Shown: positions 9,191 through 17,832, counted from the first letter of the stretch. The stretch is DNA of 64,000 nt from Bradyrhizobium sp. B097 (GCF_038957035.1 NZ_CP152412.1:5762501-5826500), one strand, 5' to 3'. The notes: generated by a model from the letters alone, not told the origin. Numbers and translations are program-made.

Positions 9191-9256
9191 GTAGCCCGGG
9201 TGAGCGGGTGCGATACCCGGGACGGCCCCGCATATCGCTCCGCTCATGCGGGCTAC
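9191..9256. repeat. Palindromic element between urtA and urtB
   Basis: Two 31-base arms (GTAGCCCGGGTGAGCGGGTG... and ...CGCTCATGCGGGCTAC) pair with a few mismatches around a 4-base centre. The GTAGCCCG...CGGGCTAC form recurs between genes in rhizobia. Its place just after the binding-protein gene could stabilise the upstream urtA mRNA. Confidence 0.7.
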
Positions 9257-9260
9257 TGGC

Positions 9261-10523
9261 TCACTGGTAGCCCTTGGGGAACGGATCCGGCTCGACGAGA
9301 TCGGCGGTCTCGTAGATCAGCTCATACTGGCCATCGGCCTTGGCGCGTCCGACCCGGGTCTTCGACCACAAATGATGGTTCTCGTGGATCCGGACATAGC
9401 CTTCCGGCGCACCCTTGAACTCGACGCCGGGGGACGCCGCAGCGATCTTGTCGATGTCGAAGGAGCCCGCCTTCTCCACCGTTAACTTCCACAGCCACGG
9501 GCCGAGATAGGCTGCCTGTGTCACGTCGCCGATCACGGTCTTCTCGCCCCACATCTTCTTGAACGCGGGCACGAAGGCCTTGTTGTTCGGATTGTCGAGC
9601 GACTGGAAGTACTTCATGCAGGCATAGGCGCCGGCGATGTTCTCGCCGCCGATGCCGTCGATCTCGTCCTCGGTGACCGAGATGGTCAGCAGCGTCTGCT
9701 TCGACAGGTCGATGCCGGCCGCCTTGAGCTGCTTGTAGAACGCGACGTTGGAGCCGCCGACGATGATCGCGTAGATCACGTCAGGCTTGGTCAGCTTGAT
9801 CTTGTTGATCACCGAGTTGAACTGGGTCGAGCCGAGCGGGAAGTATTCCTCGCCGACGACCTTGCAACCCTGCAGATGGTTCTCGATGTGCTTGCGCGCG
9901 ATCTTGTTCGAGGTGCGCGGCCAGATGTAGTCCGAGCCGAGCAGATAGAAGCTCTTGGCGCCCTTGGTCTTGTTGACCCAGTCGAGGCCGGCGATGATCT
10001 GCTGCGTCGCCTCCTGGCCGGTGTAGATGACGTTCTTCGACTGCTCGAGGCCTTCATAGAAGGTCGGGTAGTACAGCATGCCGTTGTACTGCTCGAACAC
10101 CGGCAGCACCGCCTTGCGCGAGGCCGAGGTCCAGCAGCCCATCACGGCCGCGCATTTGTCGTTGACCAGCAGCTTCTTGGCCTTTTCCGCGAAGGTCGGC
10201 CAGTCGCTCGCGCCGTCTTCCTGGATGAACTTGATCTTGCGGCCGAGCACGCCGCCGGCGGCGTTGATTTGCTCGATCGCCAGCTTCTCGGCCTCGACCG
10301 ACCCGGTCTCCGAGATCGCCATGGTGCCGGTCACGGAATGCAGGATACCGACCGTGACTTCGCTATCGGTGACTGCAAGACCTGTGGTGTTGACCGCGGA
10401 GGTTGCAGGAACGTCGGCAAAAGCGGGACGCCCCAGCATCGAAACAGCCGGCAAAGCCGCCATTCCCATCAAGAGCTTGCGGCGGAGCGGAGACTTCAGG
10501 CCTGGTTTGGTTTCGTCTGACAT
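9261..10523 (-). CDS. urtA: Urea/short-chain amide ABC transporter substrate-binding protein UrtA-type
   Basis: Periplasmic binding protein of 420 residues. The start at 10523 gives MSDETKPGLKSPLRRKLLMG followed by a hydrophobic stretch ending PAFA, an export signal with a twin-arginine-like pair. The UrtA/AmiC-type body includes VGILHSVTGTMAISE, WTSASRKAVLPVFE and YYPTFYEGLEQSKNVIYTG. Gene order urtA-B-C-D-E-fmdA-fmdB gives one minus-strand operon. It is divergent from the sensor kinase at 10691, so its promoter lies in 10524-10690. Confidence 0.92.
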   Translation of the reverse strand: MSDETKPGLKSPLRRKLLMGMAALPAVSMLGRPAFADVPATSAVNTTGLAVTDSEVTVGILHSVTGTMAISETGSVEAEKLAIEQINAAGGVLGRKIKFIQEDGASDWPTFAEKAKKLLVNDKCAAVMGCWTSASRKAVLPVFEQYNGMLYYPTFYEGLEQSKNVIYTGQEATQQIIAGLDWVNKTKGAKSFYLLGSDYIWPRTSNKIARKHIENHLQGCKVVGEEYFPLGSTQFNSVINKIKLTKPDVIYAIIVGGSNVAFYKQLKAAGIDLSKQTLLTISVTEDEIDGIGGENIAGAYACMKYFQSLDNPNNKAFVPAFKKMWGEKTVIGDVTQAAYLGPWLWKLTVEKAGSFDIDKIAAASPGVEFKGAPEGYVRIHENHHLWSKTRVGRAKADGQYELIYETADLVEPDPFPKGYQ

Positions 10524-10573
10524 GAGCACCCCATTGGTTCGAGAACGCTTATTGATCAGGCGAGGATTGCTCA

Positions 10574-10623
10574 CTTTTGTGCAGCGCACTGATACGTGAG
10601 ATCGCGTATACTGCACCGCAAAA
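10574..10623. promoter_or_regulatory. Inverted-repeat candidate operator between urtA and the kinase gene
   Basis: Arms close to TTTTGTGCAG (10575-10584) and CTGCACCGCAAAA (10611-10623) face each other across about 26 bases in the shared 167-base divergent region. They lie about 40-90 bases upstream of the predicted sigma-54 start site and also upstream of urtA, so they could serve either direction. The binder is unknown; the LuxR-type regulator at 14049 or NtrC are the obvious candidates. Confidence 0.35.
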
Positions 10624-10638
10624 TAGCGACGTAGGTTT

Positions 10639-10654
10639 TTGGTACGGGATTTGC
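10639..10654 (+). promoter_or_regulatory. Sigma-54 (-24/-12) promoter candidate for the kinase operon
   Basis: TTGGTACGGGATTTGC matches the RpoN consensus TGGCACG-N4-TTGC with one mismatch. It keeps the invariant GG and GC exactly ten bases apart (GG at 10641-10642, GC at 10653-10654). Transcription would start near 10666, leaving a leader of about 25 bases before the GTG at 10691, with AGGAG at about 10678-10682. Confidence 0.6.
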
Positions 10655-10690
10655 CCGCGATCAGAGCATCGTGGACCAGGAGTAGAGCGA

Positions 10691-13600
10691 GTGGCAGGGC
10701 GGCAGCGGATTGACCGCGTCAGGCGCCAATACAATCAATGGGTCGCCAACCAGACGCTGGAAGACTATGCGCTGCGCTTCACCGCCAAGAGCGCGCGGCG
10801 CTGGTCCGCCGCCCGCGTCGCCAACACCGCGCTCGGCGCGATCTCCTTCCTCGCGCTGGAGGCGATCGGCGGCACCATCACGCTGAACTACGGCGCGATC
10901 AACGCCTCCGCCGCGATCCTGGTCGTCAGCGTCATCATCTTCCTCTGCGGATTGCCGATCGCCTACCATGCCGCGAAAAGCGGCATCGATATCGACCTGC
11001 TGACCCGCGGCGCCGGCTTCGGCTATATCGGCTCGACCATCACCTCGCTGATCTACGCCTCCTTCACCTTCATCTTCTTCGCGATCGAGGCCGTGATCCT
11101 GGCCAGCGCGCTGGACATGTGCTTCGGCATCCCGCGGCCGATCGGCTACCTGATCAGCGCGGTCGTGATCATTCCGCTCGTCGTCTACGGCATCACGCTG
11201 ATCAGCCGCTTCCAGCTCTGGACCCAGCCGCTGTGGGTGATCCTCCACATCATGCCGTTCGCGGCCATCGCCTGGGCCAATCCGCATTCCTTCACCGAGT
11301 GGCGCAAGTTCGCCGGCGAGCACGGCGATCCCACGGGCAATCTCGATCTCCTGCTGTTCGGCACGGCGGCCTCCGTCGTGTTTGCGCTGGTGGCGCAGAT
11401 CGGCGAGCAGGTCGACTTCCTGCGCTTCCTGCCGCGCGACCGCCGCACCTCGCGAAAGGCCTGGTGGATCGCACTGCTCAGCGCCGGTCCCGGCTGGATC
11501 GTGCTCGGCGCGCTCAAGCTGCTGGCCGGCTCGTTCCTCGCCTTCTTCGCGCTCAGCCACGGCGTGTCGGCCGAGCACGCGGCCGAGCCGGCAAACATGT
11601 ATCTCGAAGCCTTCCGCTACGTGCTGTCGCAGCCGGATCTCGCGATGGCGCTGACCGGGACCTTCGTGATCCTGTCGCAGGTCAAGATCAACGTCACCAA
11701 TGCCTATGCCGGCTCGATCGCCTGGTCGAACTTCTTCTCCCGCCTCACCCATTCGCATCCCGGCCGCGTGGTGTGGCTGGTGTTCAACGTCGTGGTCGCG
11801 CTGCTGTTGATGGAGATCGGCGTCTACAAGGCGCTGGAGCAGACGCTGGCGCTGTACTCCAACGTCGCGATCGCCTGGGTCGGCGCGCTGGTCGCCGACC
11901 TCGTCATCAACAAGCCGCTCGGCCTGCGGCCGCAGCACATCGAGTTCAAGCGCGCCCATCTCTGCGATATCAACCCGGTCGGCGTCGGCGCCATGACGAT
12001 CGCGACCGTGGTCTCGATCAGCGCGTTCTACGGCCTGTTCGGCCCGACCGCGAAGGCGCTGTCCGCCTTTGTCGCGCTTGCGGTCGCCTTCATCACCGCT
12101 CCGCTGATTGCGTGGGCGACCGACGGAAAGTATTACATCGCGCGCAAGCCGAAGCGGAGCTGGCAGAACCTTGAATCGATCCAGTGCTGTATCTGCGAGC
12201 ATGCGTTCGAGCCCGAAGACATGGCCGCCTGCCCGGCCTATGCCGGCCCGATCTGCTCATTGTGCTGCTCGCTCGACGCGCGCTGCCACGACCTCTGCAA
12301 GCCGCATGGGCGGATCGGTGCGCAGGTTTCGGACGCCCTGGGCAAGGTGATGCCGCAGCCGATCTACGCCCGCATCAACTCGCAGCTCGGACATTACCTC
12401 GGCGTGTTCGCAGTCTCGGCCGGCCTCGTGGCGCTGGTGCTCGGCCTGATCTACCTGCAGACCACGGCGGCCGTGCATGCCAACGAGCTATTGGCCGACG
12501 TGCTGTGGAAGGTATTCTTTGCGCTGACCCTGATCATCGGCGTCGTCGCCTGGCTGTTCGTGCTGGCGCAACAGAGCCGGCGCGCCGCGGAAGACGAAAC
12601 ACGCCGGCAGACCACGCTGCTGATCCAGGAGATCGACGCCCACAAGCGCACCGATGCCGAATTGCAGCGCGCCAAGGAAGTCGCAGAGGCCGCCAATCTC
12701 GCCAAGAGCCGATACGTCGTGGGTCTCAGTCACGAACTTCGCTCACCGCTCAATGCGATCTCCGGCTACGCGCAGCTGCTGGAGCAGGACGACAGCCTCC
12801 CGGTGCGGCCACGCGGGCAAGTGCGCGTGGTCCGGAGGAGCGCGGACCATTTGTCGGGACTGATCGATGGCATTCTTGATATCTCCAAGATCGAGGCCGG
12901 CCGCCTCTATCTTTCGCGCGACGAGGTGCGGCTGAACGATTTCCTCGAGCAGCTGGTCGGCATGTTCCGTCTGCAGGCCGCAGCCAAGGGCATCGACTTC
13001 GTGTTCAGGCGGCCGGCCGTGCTGCCGGTCGTGGTCTATGCCGACGAGAAGCGGCTGCGGCAGATCCTGATCAACCTGCTCTCGAACGCGATCAAGTTCA
13101 CGCAGACCGGCAAGGTGCAATTTGTGGTGCATTACCGTAGCCCGGTCGCCGAGTTCGAGGTAATCGATACCGGGCCGGGCATCCAGCCCGACGATCTCGA
13201 ACGGATCTTCGCGCCGTTCGAGCGCGGCGCGCTCGGCGTCACCCAGCCGCAGACCGGCACCGGGCTCGGCCTCACCATCAGCCGCCTGCTCGCGGGTGTG
13301 ATGGGCGGCGACATCAAGGTCTTGAGCACGGTCGGCACCGGCAGCACCTTCCGCGTCAAGCTGCTACTCTCCGAAGTCACCAATCCGCGCCGCGATGCGC
13401 CGGTCGACGCTCCGGTGTACGGCTATCACGGCCCGCGCAAGACGATCCTGATCACCGACGATGATCCGACCCACCGCGACCTGCTGCGCGAGATCCTGGC
13501 GCCGCTCGGCTTCATCCTGCTCAGTGCGCCGGACGGGCCAGGCTGCCTTGCCCTCGCGCAGCATTGCCGGCCGGACATGTTCCTGCTCGACATCTCGATG

Positions 13601-14059
13601 GCGGGCATGGACGGCTGGACGGTCGCTGAAACTTTGCGCTCCGAAGGCCATCACCAAGCACGCATCCTGATGATATCCGCGAGCGCATTGGAAGCCCATG
13701 GCGCGCCGCTGGCGCAACCGTTCCACGACGGCTACCTCATGAAGCCGATCGACATCCCGCGGCTGCTCGAGAGCATCTGCCAGCTGCTCAAGATCGAGTG
13801 GCAGTATGAGGCCGAGCAGATTCCGCCCCCGCAATGGAAGCCCGACACTGGTTCGCGCCCGCCGGTGAAATATGTCGAAGAGCTGATCAGCCTCGGCCAA
13901 CTCGGCTATATCAGGGCGATCCAGCTCAAGCTCGATGAGATCGGCAACGAATGTCCCGAACATGCCGATTTCGTCGGCCAGATGCGCACGCTGATCGACC
14001 GGTTCGATCTTGATCAATATATGGCGACGTTGAAAACATTGCACAGCTATGACCACTGA
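10691..14059 (+). CDS. NCS1-permease-fused hybrid histidine kinase/response regulator
   Basis: Inner-membrane protein of 1122 residues joining a transporter to a signalling kinase. Residues about 25-490 form an NCS1 (purine-cytosine permease/hydantoin-type) domain starting QYNQWVANQTLEDYALRF, with about a dozen membrane segments. Residues 498-542 are a cysteine-rich segment with nine cysteines. Two further helices follow (about 567-590 and 603-627). Next are HisKA with His681 in SHELRSPLN, HATPase_c with N799 and GTGLGLTISR, and a receiver at about 917-1035 with phospho-acceptor Asp967 (FLLDIS). About 85 unassigned residues follow. The GTG at 10691 with AGGAG upstream fits the NCS1 N-terminus. 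It overlaps the response-regulator gene by 11 bases. Probably a transceptor for a nitrogenous solute; the ligand is inferred only. Confidence 0.9.
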   Translation: MAGRQRIDRVRRQYNQWVANQTLEDYALRFTAKSARRWSAARVANTALGAISFLALEAIGGTITLNYGAINASAAILVVSVIIFLCGLPIAYHAAKSGIDIDLLTRGAGFGYIGSTITSLIYASFTFIFFAIEAVILASALDMCFGIPRPIGYLISAVVIIPLVVYGITLISRFQLWTQPLWVILHIMPFAAIAWANPHSFTEWRKFAGEHGDPTGNLDLLLFGTAASVVFALVAQIGEQVDFLRFLPRDRRTSRKAWWIALLSAGPGWIVLGALKLLAGSFLAFFALSHGVSAEHAAEPANMYLEAFRYVLSQPDLAMALTGTFVILSQVKINVTNAYAGSIAWSNFFSRLTHSHPGRVVWLVFNVVVALLLMEIGVYKALEQTLALYSNVAIAWVGALVADLVINKPLGLRPQHIEFKRAHLCDINPVGVGAMTIATVVSISAFYGLFGPTAKALSAFVALAVAFITAPLIAWATDGKYYIARKPKRSWQNLESIQCCICEHAFEPEDMAACPAYAGPICSLCCSLDARCHDLCKPHGRIGAQVSDALGKVMPQPIYARINSQLGHYLGVFAVSAGLVALVLGLIYLQTTAAVHANELLADVLWKVFFALTLIIGVVAWLFVLAQQSRRAAEDETRRQTTLLIQEIDAHKRTDAELQRAKEVAEAANLAKSRYVVGLSHELRSPLNAISGYAQLLEQDDSLPVRPRGQVRVVRRSADHLSGLIDGILDISKIEAGRLYLSRDEVRLNDFLEQLVGMFRLQAAAKGIDFVFRRPAVLPVVVYADEKRLRQILINLLSNAIKFTQTGKVQFVVHYRSPVAEFEVIDTGPGIQPDDLERIFAPFERGALGVTQPQTGTGLGLTISRLLAGVMGGDIKVLSTVGTGSTFRVKLLLSEVTNPRRDAPVDAPVYGYHGPRKTILITDDDPTHRDLLREILAPLGFILLSAPDGPGCLALAQHCRPDMFLLDISMAGMDGWTVAETLRSEGHHQARILMISASALEAHGAPLAQPFHDGYLMKPIDIPRLLESICQLLKIEWQYEAEQIPPPQWKPDTGSRPPVKYVEELISLGQLGYIRAIQLKLDEIGNECPEHADFVGQMRTLIDRFDLDQYMATLKTLHSYDH

Positions 14060-14975
14060 ACAGCGAAAGCGCGACGTCGCGCTCGTCGTCGACGACTCGC
14101 CCGAGACGTTGCGCCTGCTCACCGACGCGCTCGACGGCGCCGGCATGACCGTGATGGTCGCACTCGACGGCGCCTCCGCGATGCGCATCGTCGACCAGAT
14201 CACGCCCGATATCGTGCTGCTCGATGCCGTGATGCCCGGCATGGACGGTTTTGAGACCTGCAGGCGGCTGAAGCGCGACGCCGGGCTCGACGGCGTCCCG
14301 ATCATCTTCATGACGGGGCTAGCCGAAACCGAGCACATCGTGCGTGGGCTGGAGGCCGGCGGCGTCGACTATGTCACCAAGCCTATCGTCGTCGAGGAGA
14401 TGCTGGCGCGCATCCGGGTGCATCTCGCCAACGCGCGGATGACGCAGAGCGCTCGCGCCGCGCTGGACGTCTCCGGCCGCTATCTGCTCGCCGTCAACAG
14501 CTCGGGCACGCTGCTATGGGCAACGCCGCAGGCACAGCGACTGCTGTCGGATACGCTCGCCGACGCCGCCGACAATTTCGTGCTGCCCGAGCCGATGCCG
14601 CAATGGCTTGACCAGGCGCAGAAGGGCAAAGCCGGAGCGAAGACCGCAACCGTGGCGCCATTCCCCGGCAGCGAGCAGCTTCGGCTGCAGTTCATGGGCA
14701 AGCTCGGTCCCAACGAATTCCTGCTGCGGCTCGCCAAGGACACCAGCGGCGACATGCCGGCCGAGTTCTCCAGCGAGCTCGGCCTGACCACCCGCGAGGG
14801 CGAGGTGCTGTCCTGGCTCTCCAAGGGCAAGACCAACCGCGACATCGCGCAAATCCTGGGCCTCAGCCCGCGCACCGTCGACAAGCACCTCGAGCAGATC
14901 TACGCCAAGCTCGGCGTCGAGAACCGCACCGCCGCCGCCGCGATCGCGGTCAATGCGAGGCATCGCAAGTCGTAG
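14049..14975 (+). CDS. Response regulator, receiver plus LuxR-type HTH
   Basis: Cytoplasmic transcription factor of 308 residues. The receiver starts VALVVDDSPETLRLL with phospho-acceptor Asp59 in IVLLDAVMPGMDG and the conserved Lys in VTKPIV. A middle segment (about 140-235) is unassigned. The C-terminus is a GerE-type helix-turn-helix (LTTREGEVLSWLSKGKTNRD, then LSPRTVDKHLEQIY). The ATG lies inside the 3' end of the kinase gene, so the pair is translationally coupled and almost certainly cognate. The divergent urt-fmd operon is the likely target. Confidence 0.9.
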   Translation: MTTEQRKRDVALVVDDSPETLRLLTDALDGAGMTVMVALDGASAMRIVDQITPDIVLLDAVMPGMDGFETCRRLKRDAGLDGVPIIFMTGLAETEHIVRGLEAGGVDYVTKPIVVEEMLARIRVHLANARMTQSARAALDVSGRYLLAVNSSGTLLWATPQAQRLLSDTLADAADNFVLPEPMPQWLDQAQKGKAGAKTATVAPFPGSEQLRLQFMGKLGPNEFLLRLAKDTSGDMPAEFSSELGLTTREGEVLSWLSKGKTNRDIAQILGLSPRTVDKHLEQIYAKLGVENRTAAAAIAVNARHRKS

Positions 14976-15072
14976 CCTGCCGGCTCCGCTGCCGACGCGC
15001 GTCCGGGAAATGGCCAATCGCCTCGGACCGTGACAGGATGGGCATGATCGCTCATTCCTGTGGAGAATAGCC

Positions 15073-15951
15073 ATGGATCGTCTGGCGGCGATGGAGACCT
15101 TCGTGCGGGTGGTCGAGACCGGCTCGTTCTCCGCAGCGGCGCGACAGCTCCGGGTCGGCCAGCCGGCGGTCTCGAAATCGGTCGCACAGCTCGAGGAATT
15201 TCTCGGGGTCAAGCTGCTCACGCGGTCGACCCATGGACTCACCCCGACCGAAGCGGGGCTCGGCTATCTCGAGCGCGCCAGGCGCGCGCTTGAAGAGGCG
15301 GCCGAGGCCGAGATCGCGGCGCGCGGCGCCGGAGCCGGCCTCAAGGGACGATTGCGGGTCTGCGCCGCCGTCACCTTCGCCCGCATCCATCTCATTCCGA
15401 TGCTGCCGAAGTTTCTCGCGCAGCACCCGGAGTTGGAGCTCGAAGTCGTGCTCGACGACCGCCAGATCGATTTCGTGCAGGAGGGCATCGACGTCGCCCT
15501 GCGGATGGGGAAGATGACGGATTCGACGCTGACCGCGCGCCGTGTCGCACGATGCAAGCGCCTCGTGCTGGGTACGCCGGCCTATTTCGACCGCGCCGGC
15601 ACGCCGGCCACGCCGAGCGAACTGAGCCGGCACCAGGCCGTCGTTTATCTCCGCGAGGGCAGCGTGTGGTCGTTTCAGCGCGAGAGCACTGAACTCGCCG
15701 TCACGGTGCGGAGCCGACTGCGGGTCACCGCAGCCGAAGGCGTCCGGGCTGCGGTGCTCGCCGATGCCGGACTCGCGATCGCGTCGGAATGGATGTTCAC
15801 CCCCGAACTCCAGGCGGGTGCCGTGCGCGCGGTCCTGCCGGAGTGGGGCCTCCCCGCGCTCGATCTCTGGGCGGTGCTTCCGACCGGGCGCGCCGCGACC
15901 GCCAAGGCCCGCGCATTCGTGAACTTCTTCGAGCGCAGCTTCAATGCATGA
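15073..15951 (+). CDS. LysR-family transcriptional regulator
   Basis: 292 residues. The N-terminal helix-turn-helix is at about 3-60 (MDRLAAMETFVRVVETGSFS, then RVGQPAVSKSVAQLEEFLG), followed by a LysR substrate-binding domain. The CrgA-like subgroup is suggested by the MDRLAAMETFVRV start and RLRVCAAVTFARIHLIP after the linker. A GAGAA element lies just before the ATG. Its target is unknown; the peroxiredoxin-like gene 165 bases downstream on the same strand is a candidate. Confidence 0.88.
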   Translation: MDRLAAMETFVRVVETGSFSAAARQLRVGQPAVSKSVAQLEEFLGVKLLTRSTHGLTPTEAGLGYLERARRALEEAAEAEIAARGAGAGLKGRLRVCAAVTFARIHLIPMLPKFLAQHPELELEVVLDDRQIDFVQEGIDVALRMGKMTDSTLTARRVARCKRLVLGTPAYFDRAGTPATPSELSRHQAVVYLREGSVWSFQRESTELAVTVRSRLRVTAAEGVRAAVLADAGLAIASEWMFTPELQAGAVRAVLPEWGLPALDLWAVLPTGRAATAKARAFVNFFERSFNA

Positions 15952-15980
15952 CGCGTGATCCGCCGGTTGAAGTGATTCAC

Positions 15981-16003
15981 GCTTATTCCGGTCGGGAATA
16001 AGC
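15981..16003. terminator. Hairpin after the LysR gene
   Basis: A perfect 9-base stem GCTTATTCC/GGAATAAGC with a 5-base loop lies 30 bases past the lysR stop. No run of T follows, so it could be an operator for the next gene rather than an intrinsic terminator. Confidence 0.35.
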
Positions 16004-16116
16004 GCTAGTCCAGCGGCAGCGCTACCCTGCGCGGCCATCTGCTTTAGCTTCCTGCGTGTGATTTCAACAAACGGACGGCGCTGCCGTCCACCACGCAGAA
16101 GCCAAGGAGAACCGCC

Positions 16117-16791
16117 ATGTCGCTGCAAGCCAAGCTCGACGCTTTCAAGGCCGATTTCGAAGCCGGAAAGCCGCCCTACAACGTTCCGCCAGCCGTCATC
16201 GAGATCATGCACCGCGCCACCGCGGAGCTGATCGCATCCGGTGCCGCCCAGCGCGCCAAGAAGGCGGGCGATGTCGCCCCTGCCTTCTCGCTCCGGGATC
16301 CGGACGGCAATATCGTCAACTCGGCCGACCTGCTGAAGCGCGGCCCGCTGGTGCTCAGCTTCTACCGCGGCGTCTGGTGCCCGTATTGCAACATGGAGCT
16401 GCAGGCGCTGGAAGCCGCCAAGCCGGAATTCGACAAATACGGCGCTTCGCTGGTCGCGATCTCGCCGCAGACCGCGCCGAACAGCCGGAAGTCGGTGCGC
16501 CAGAACAAGCTCTCCTTCCCGATCCTGTCCGACGCGAAGGGCCAGATCGGCGATGCCTTCGGACTGCGCTTCCATCTGCCCGACTATCTGGTCGAACTCT
16601 ACAAGCAGCTGAAGAACGATCTGCCGACCTTCAACGACGATCCGAGCTGGACGTTGCCGATGCCGGCCCGCTACGTCATCGGACAGGACGGCGTGATCCT
16701 CTACTCGGAGGTGAACCCCGACTATACCCGCCGCCCCGAGCCCGAGGACATGATCGCGGTTCTCCAGCAGGCCGCCGCCGTGAAGGCATGA
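16117..16791 (+). CDS. AhpC/TSA-family peroxiredoxin-like protein
   Basis: 224 residues with a thioredoxin-like fold. The redox motif is CPYC at 88-91 (GVWCPYCNMELQAL), preceded by GDVAPAFSLRDPDGNIV and followed by VAISPQTAPNSRKSV. A CxxC at the peroxidatic position is characteristic of the peroxiredoxin-like AhpC/TSA subgroup rather than classical 2-Cys enzymes. The N-terminal 60 residues are a helical extension. AAGGAG precedes the ATG. The next genes are an AraC regulator and an AhpD-like protein, which suggests a local oxidative-stress group. Confidence 0.87.
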   Translation: MSLQAKLDAFKADFEAGKPPYNVPPAVIEIMHRATAELIASGAAQRAKKAGDVAPAFSLRDPDGNIVNSADLLKRGPLVLSFYRGVWCPYCNMELQALEAAKPEFDKYGASLVAISPQTAPNSRKSVRQNKLSFPILSDAKGQIGDAFGLRFHLPDYLVELYKQLKNDLPTFNDDPSWTLPMPARYVIGQDGVILYSEVNPDYTRRPEPEDMIAVLQQAAAVKA

Positions 16792-16845
16792 CGGTGCGCA
16801 GTGCGGCCGATGGCGATTGCCCATCGGCCGCTTGCCTGTCGTGGG

Positions 16846-17832
16846 TCAAACTTGTACTGCGCCTGCCGGATCACCCGGTGCCGCGACACCCATCACGGCA
16901 TCCGGTTCGGACGGTTGCGCCTTTCGCCACTGCGCCGGTGTCACGCCCATATGGCTCTTGAAGGCGCGCTGAAATGCGGCCTCGGACTGGTAGCCGACCA
17001 TCTCCGCAACGGCGCCGGTCGAAAGCGATGATCTCTTCAACTCGTTCGCCGCAAGCGTCATCCTGATATCGGTGAGCAGATCGCTGGCCGATCGCCCAAG
17101 CTTCTCCTGGAACTGCCGTGCCAGCGTGGCCCGCGACATGTTGCAGAGACGCGCCAGCTCCGGCAGCGACCATGCGCGCGCAGGCTGGTTGAACATGGCC
17201 GCCACCGCCGGCGCCAGACGGGGATCGCCGACCAGTGCCAGCAGACCGTGTGACCTGTCATCGGTCTCGCTCGCCAGCCGCAGCACAAGCGCAAACATCG
17301 CCGTGGACAGCGCGTCCAGCATGGCGCGGCCGCCCAGATGATCGTCGGCCGTTTCGCTGCGCATCAGGGACACGAGCCCGGCGAGCTGTGCGGCCGTTCC
17401 CTTTCCCGTCCGCGGGCCGGCATGCACGACAAGACGCGGCGGAAGATAGGTGCGCAACAAACGGTCGTGCGGAGGTGCAATCGCGAAGTGTCCGCACAGC
17501 AGGTCGAGCCGCTCGTCCGAACCCAGGTTTTCGCTGATCGTGAAATTCTGTGCCGCCCGGTTGCGCGCCGGAAGCGGTGTCGCCCCGCTGCCGTCATGCA
17601 TCACGTGTCGCGGGTTGCCGGGCAGCAGAAGAATGTCGCCGGTCTTCAGCAGCAACGGCCGGCCGCCTGCAGGATCATCCAGGATCGCCGAGCCGGCAAG
17701 CACCGCATGATAGGGGATCTCGTTGGACGCGCCCGGCCCCTGGTCGATGCGCCAGGGCACGCTGTAGCTGCAACGCAGGTCGAGCCGCCCGCGCACCGGC
17801 ATCATCGCGAACAGCCGGCTGAGCCAGTCCAT
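16846..17832 (-). CDS. AraC-family regulator with cupin sensor domain
   Basis: 328 residues. The N-terminal cupin-type effector domain (about 10-190, including LLKTGDILLLPGNPRHVMHD) matches the cupin_6 group that also contains E. coli RclR. The C-terminal AraC helix-turn-helix pair is at about 225-315 (LARLCNMSRATLARQFQEKL, then MVGYQSEAAFQRAFKSHMG). It is divergent from the AhpD-like gene across 130 bases, so it probably controls that unit. Cysteine residues in the sensor domain might be redox-active, but this was not established. Confidence 0.88.
   Translation of the reverse strand: MDWLSRLFAMMPVRGRLDLRCSYSVPWRIDQGPGASNEIPYHAVLAGSAILDDPAGGRPLLLKTGDILLLPGNPRHVMHDGSGATPLPARNRAAQNFTISENLGSDERLDLLCGHFAIAPPHDRLLRTYLPPRLVVHAGPRTGKGTAAQLAGLVSLMRSETADDHLGGRAMLDALSTAMFALVLRLASETDDRSHGLLALVGDPRLAPAVAAMFNQPARAWSLPELARLCNMSRATLARQFQEKLGRSASDLLTDIRMTLAANELKRSSLSTGAVAEMVGYQSEAAFQRAFKSHMGVTPAQWRKAQPSEPDAVMGVAAPGDPAGAVQV

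Noticed and set aside
10524..10616. Longer N-terminus for urtA starting at 10616
   Set aside because: The signal peptide starts at MSDETKPG (10523); the extension is not signal-like and would consume the divergent promoter region.
10590..10625. Second sigma-54-like element on the minus strand for urtA
   Set aside because: GG and GC spacing can be found (CGGTGCAGTATACGC), but the flanking bases do not match TGGCACG or TTGC.
10661..12202. 513-codon minus-strand frame opposite the NCS1 domain
   Set aside because: Composition artefact (Asp/Arg/His-rich) opposite a clear transporter domain.
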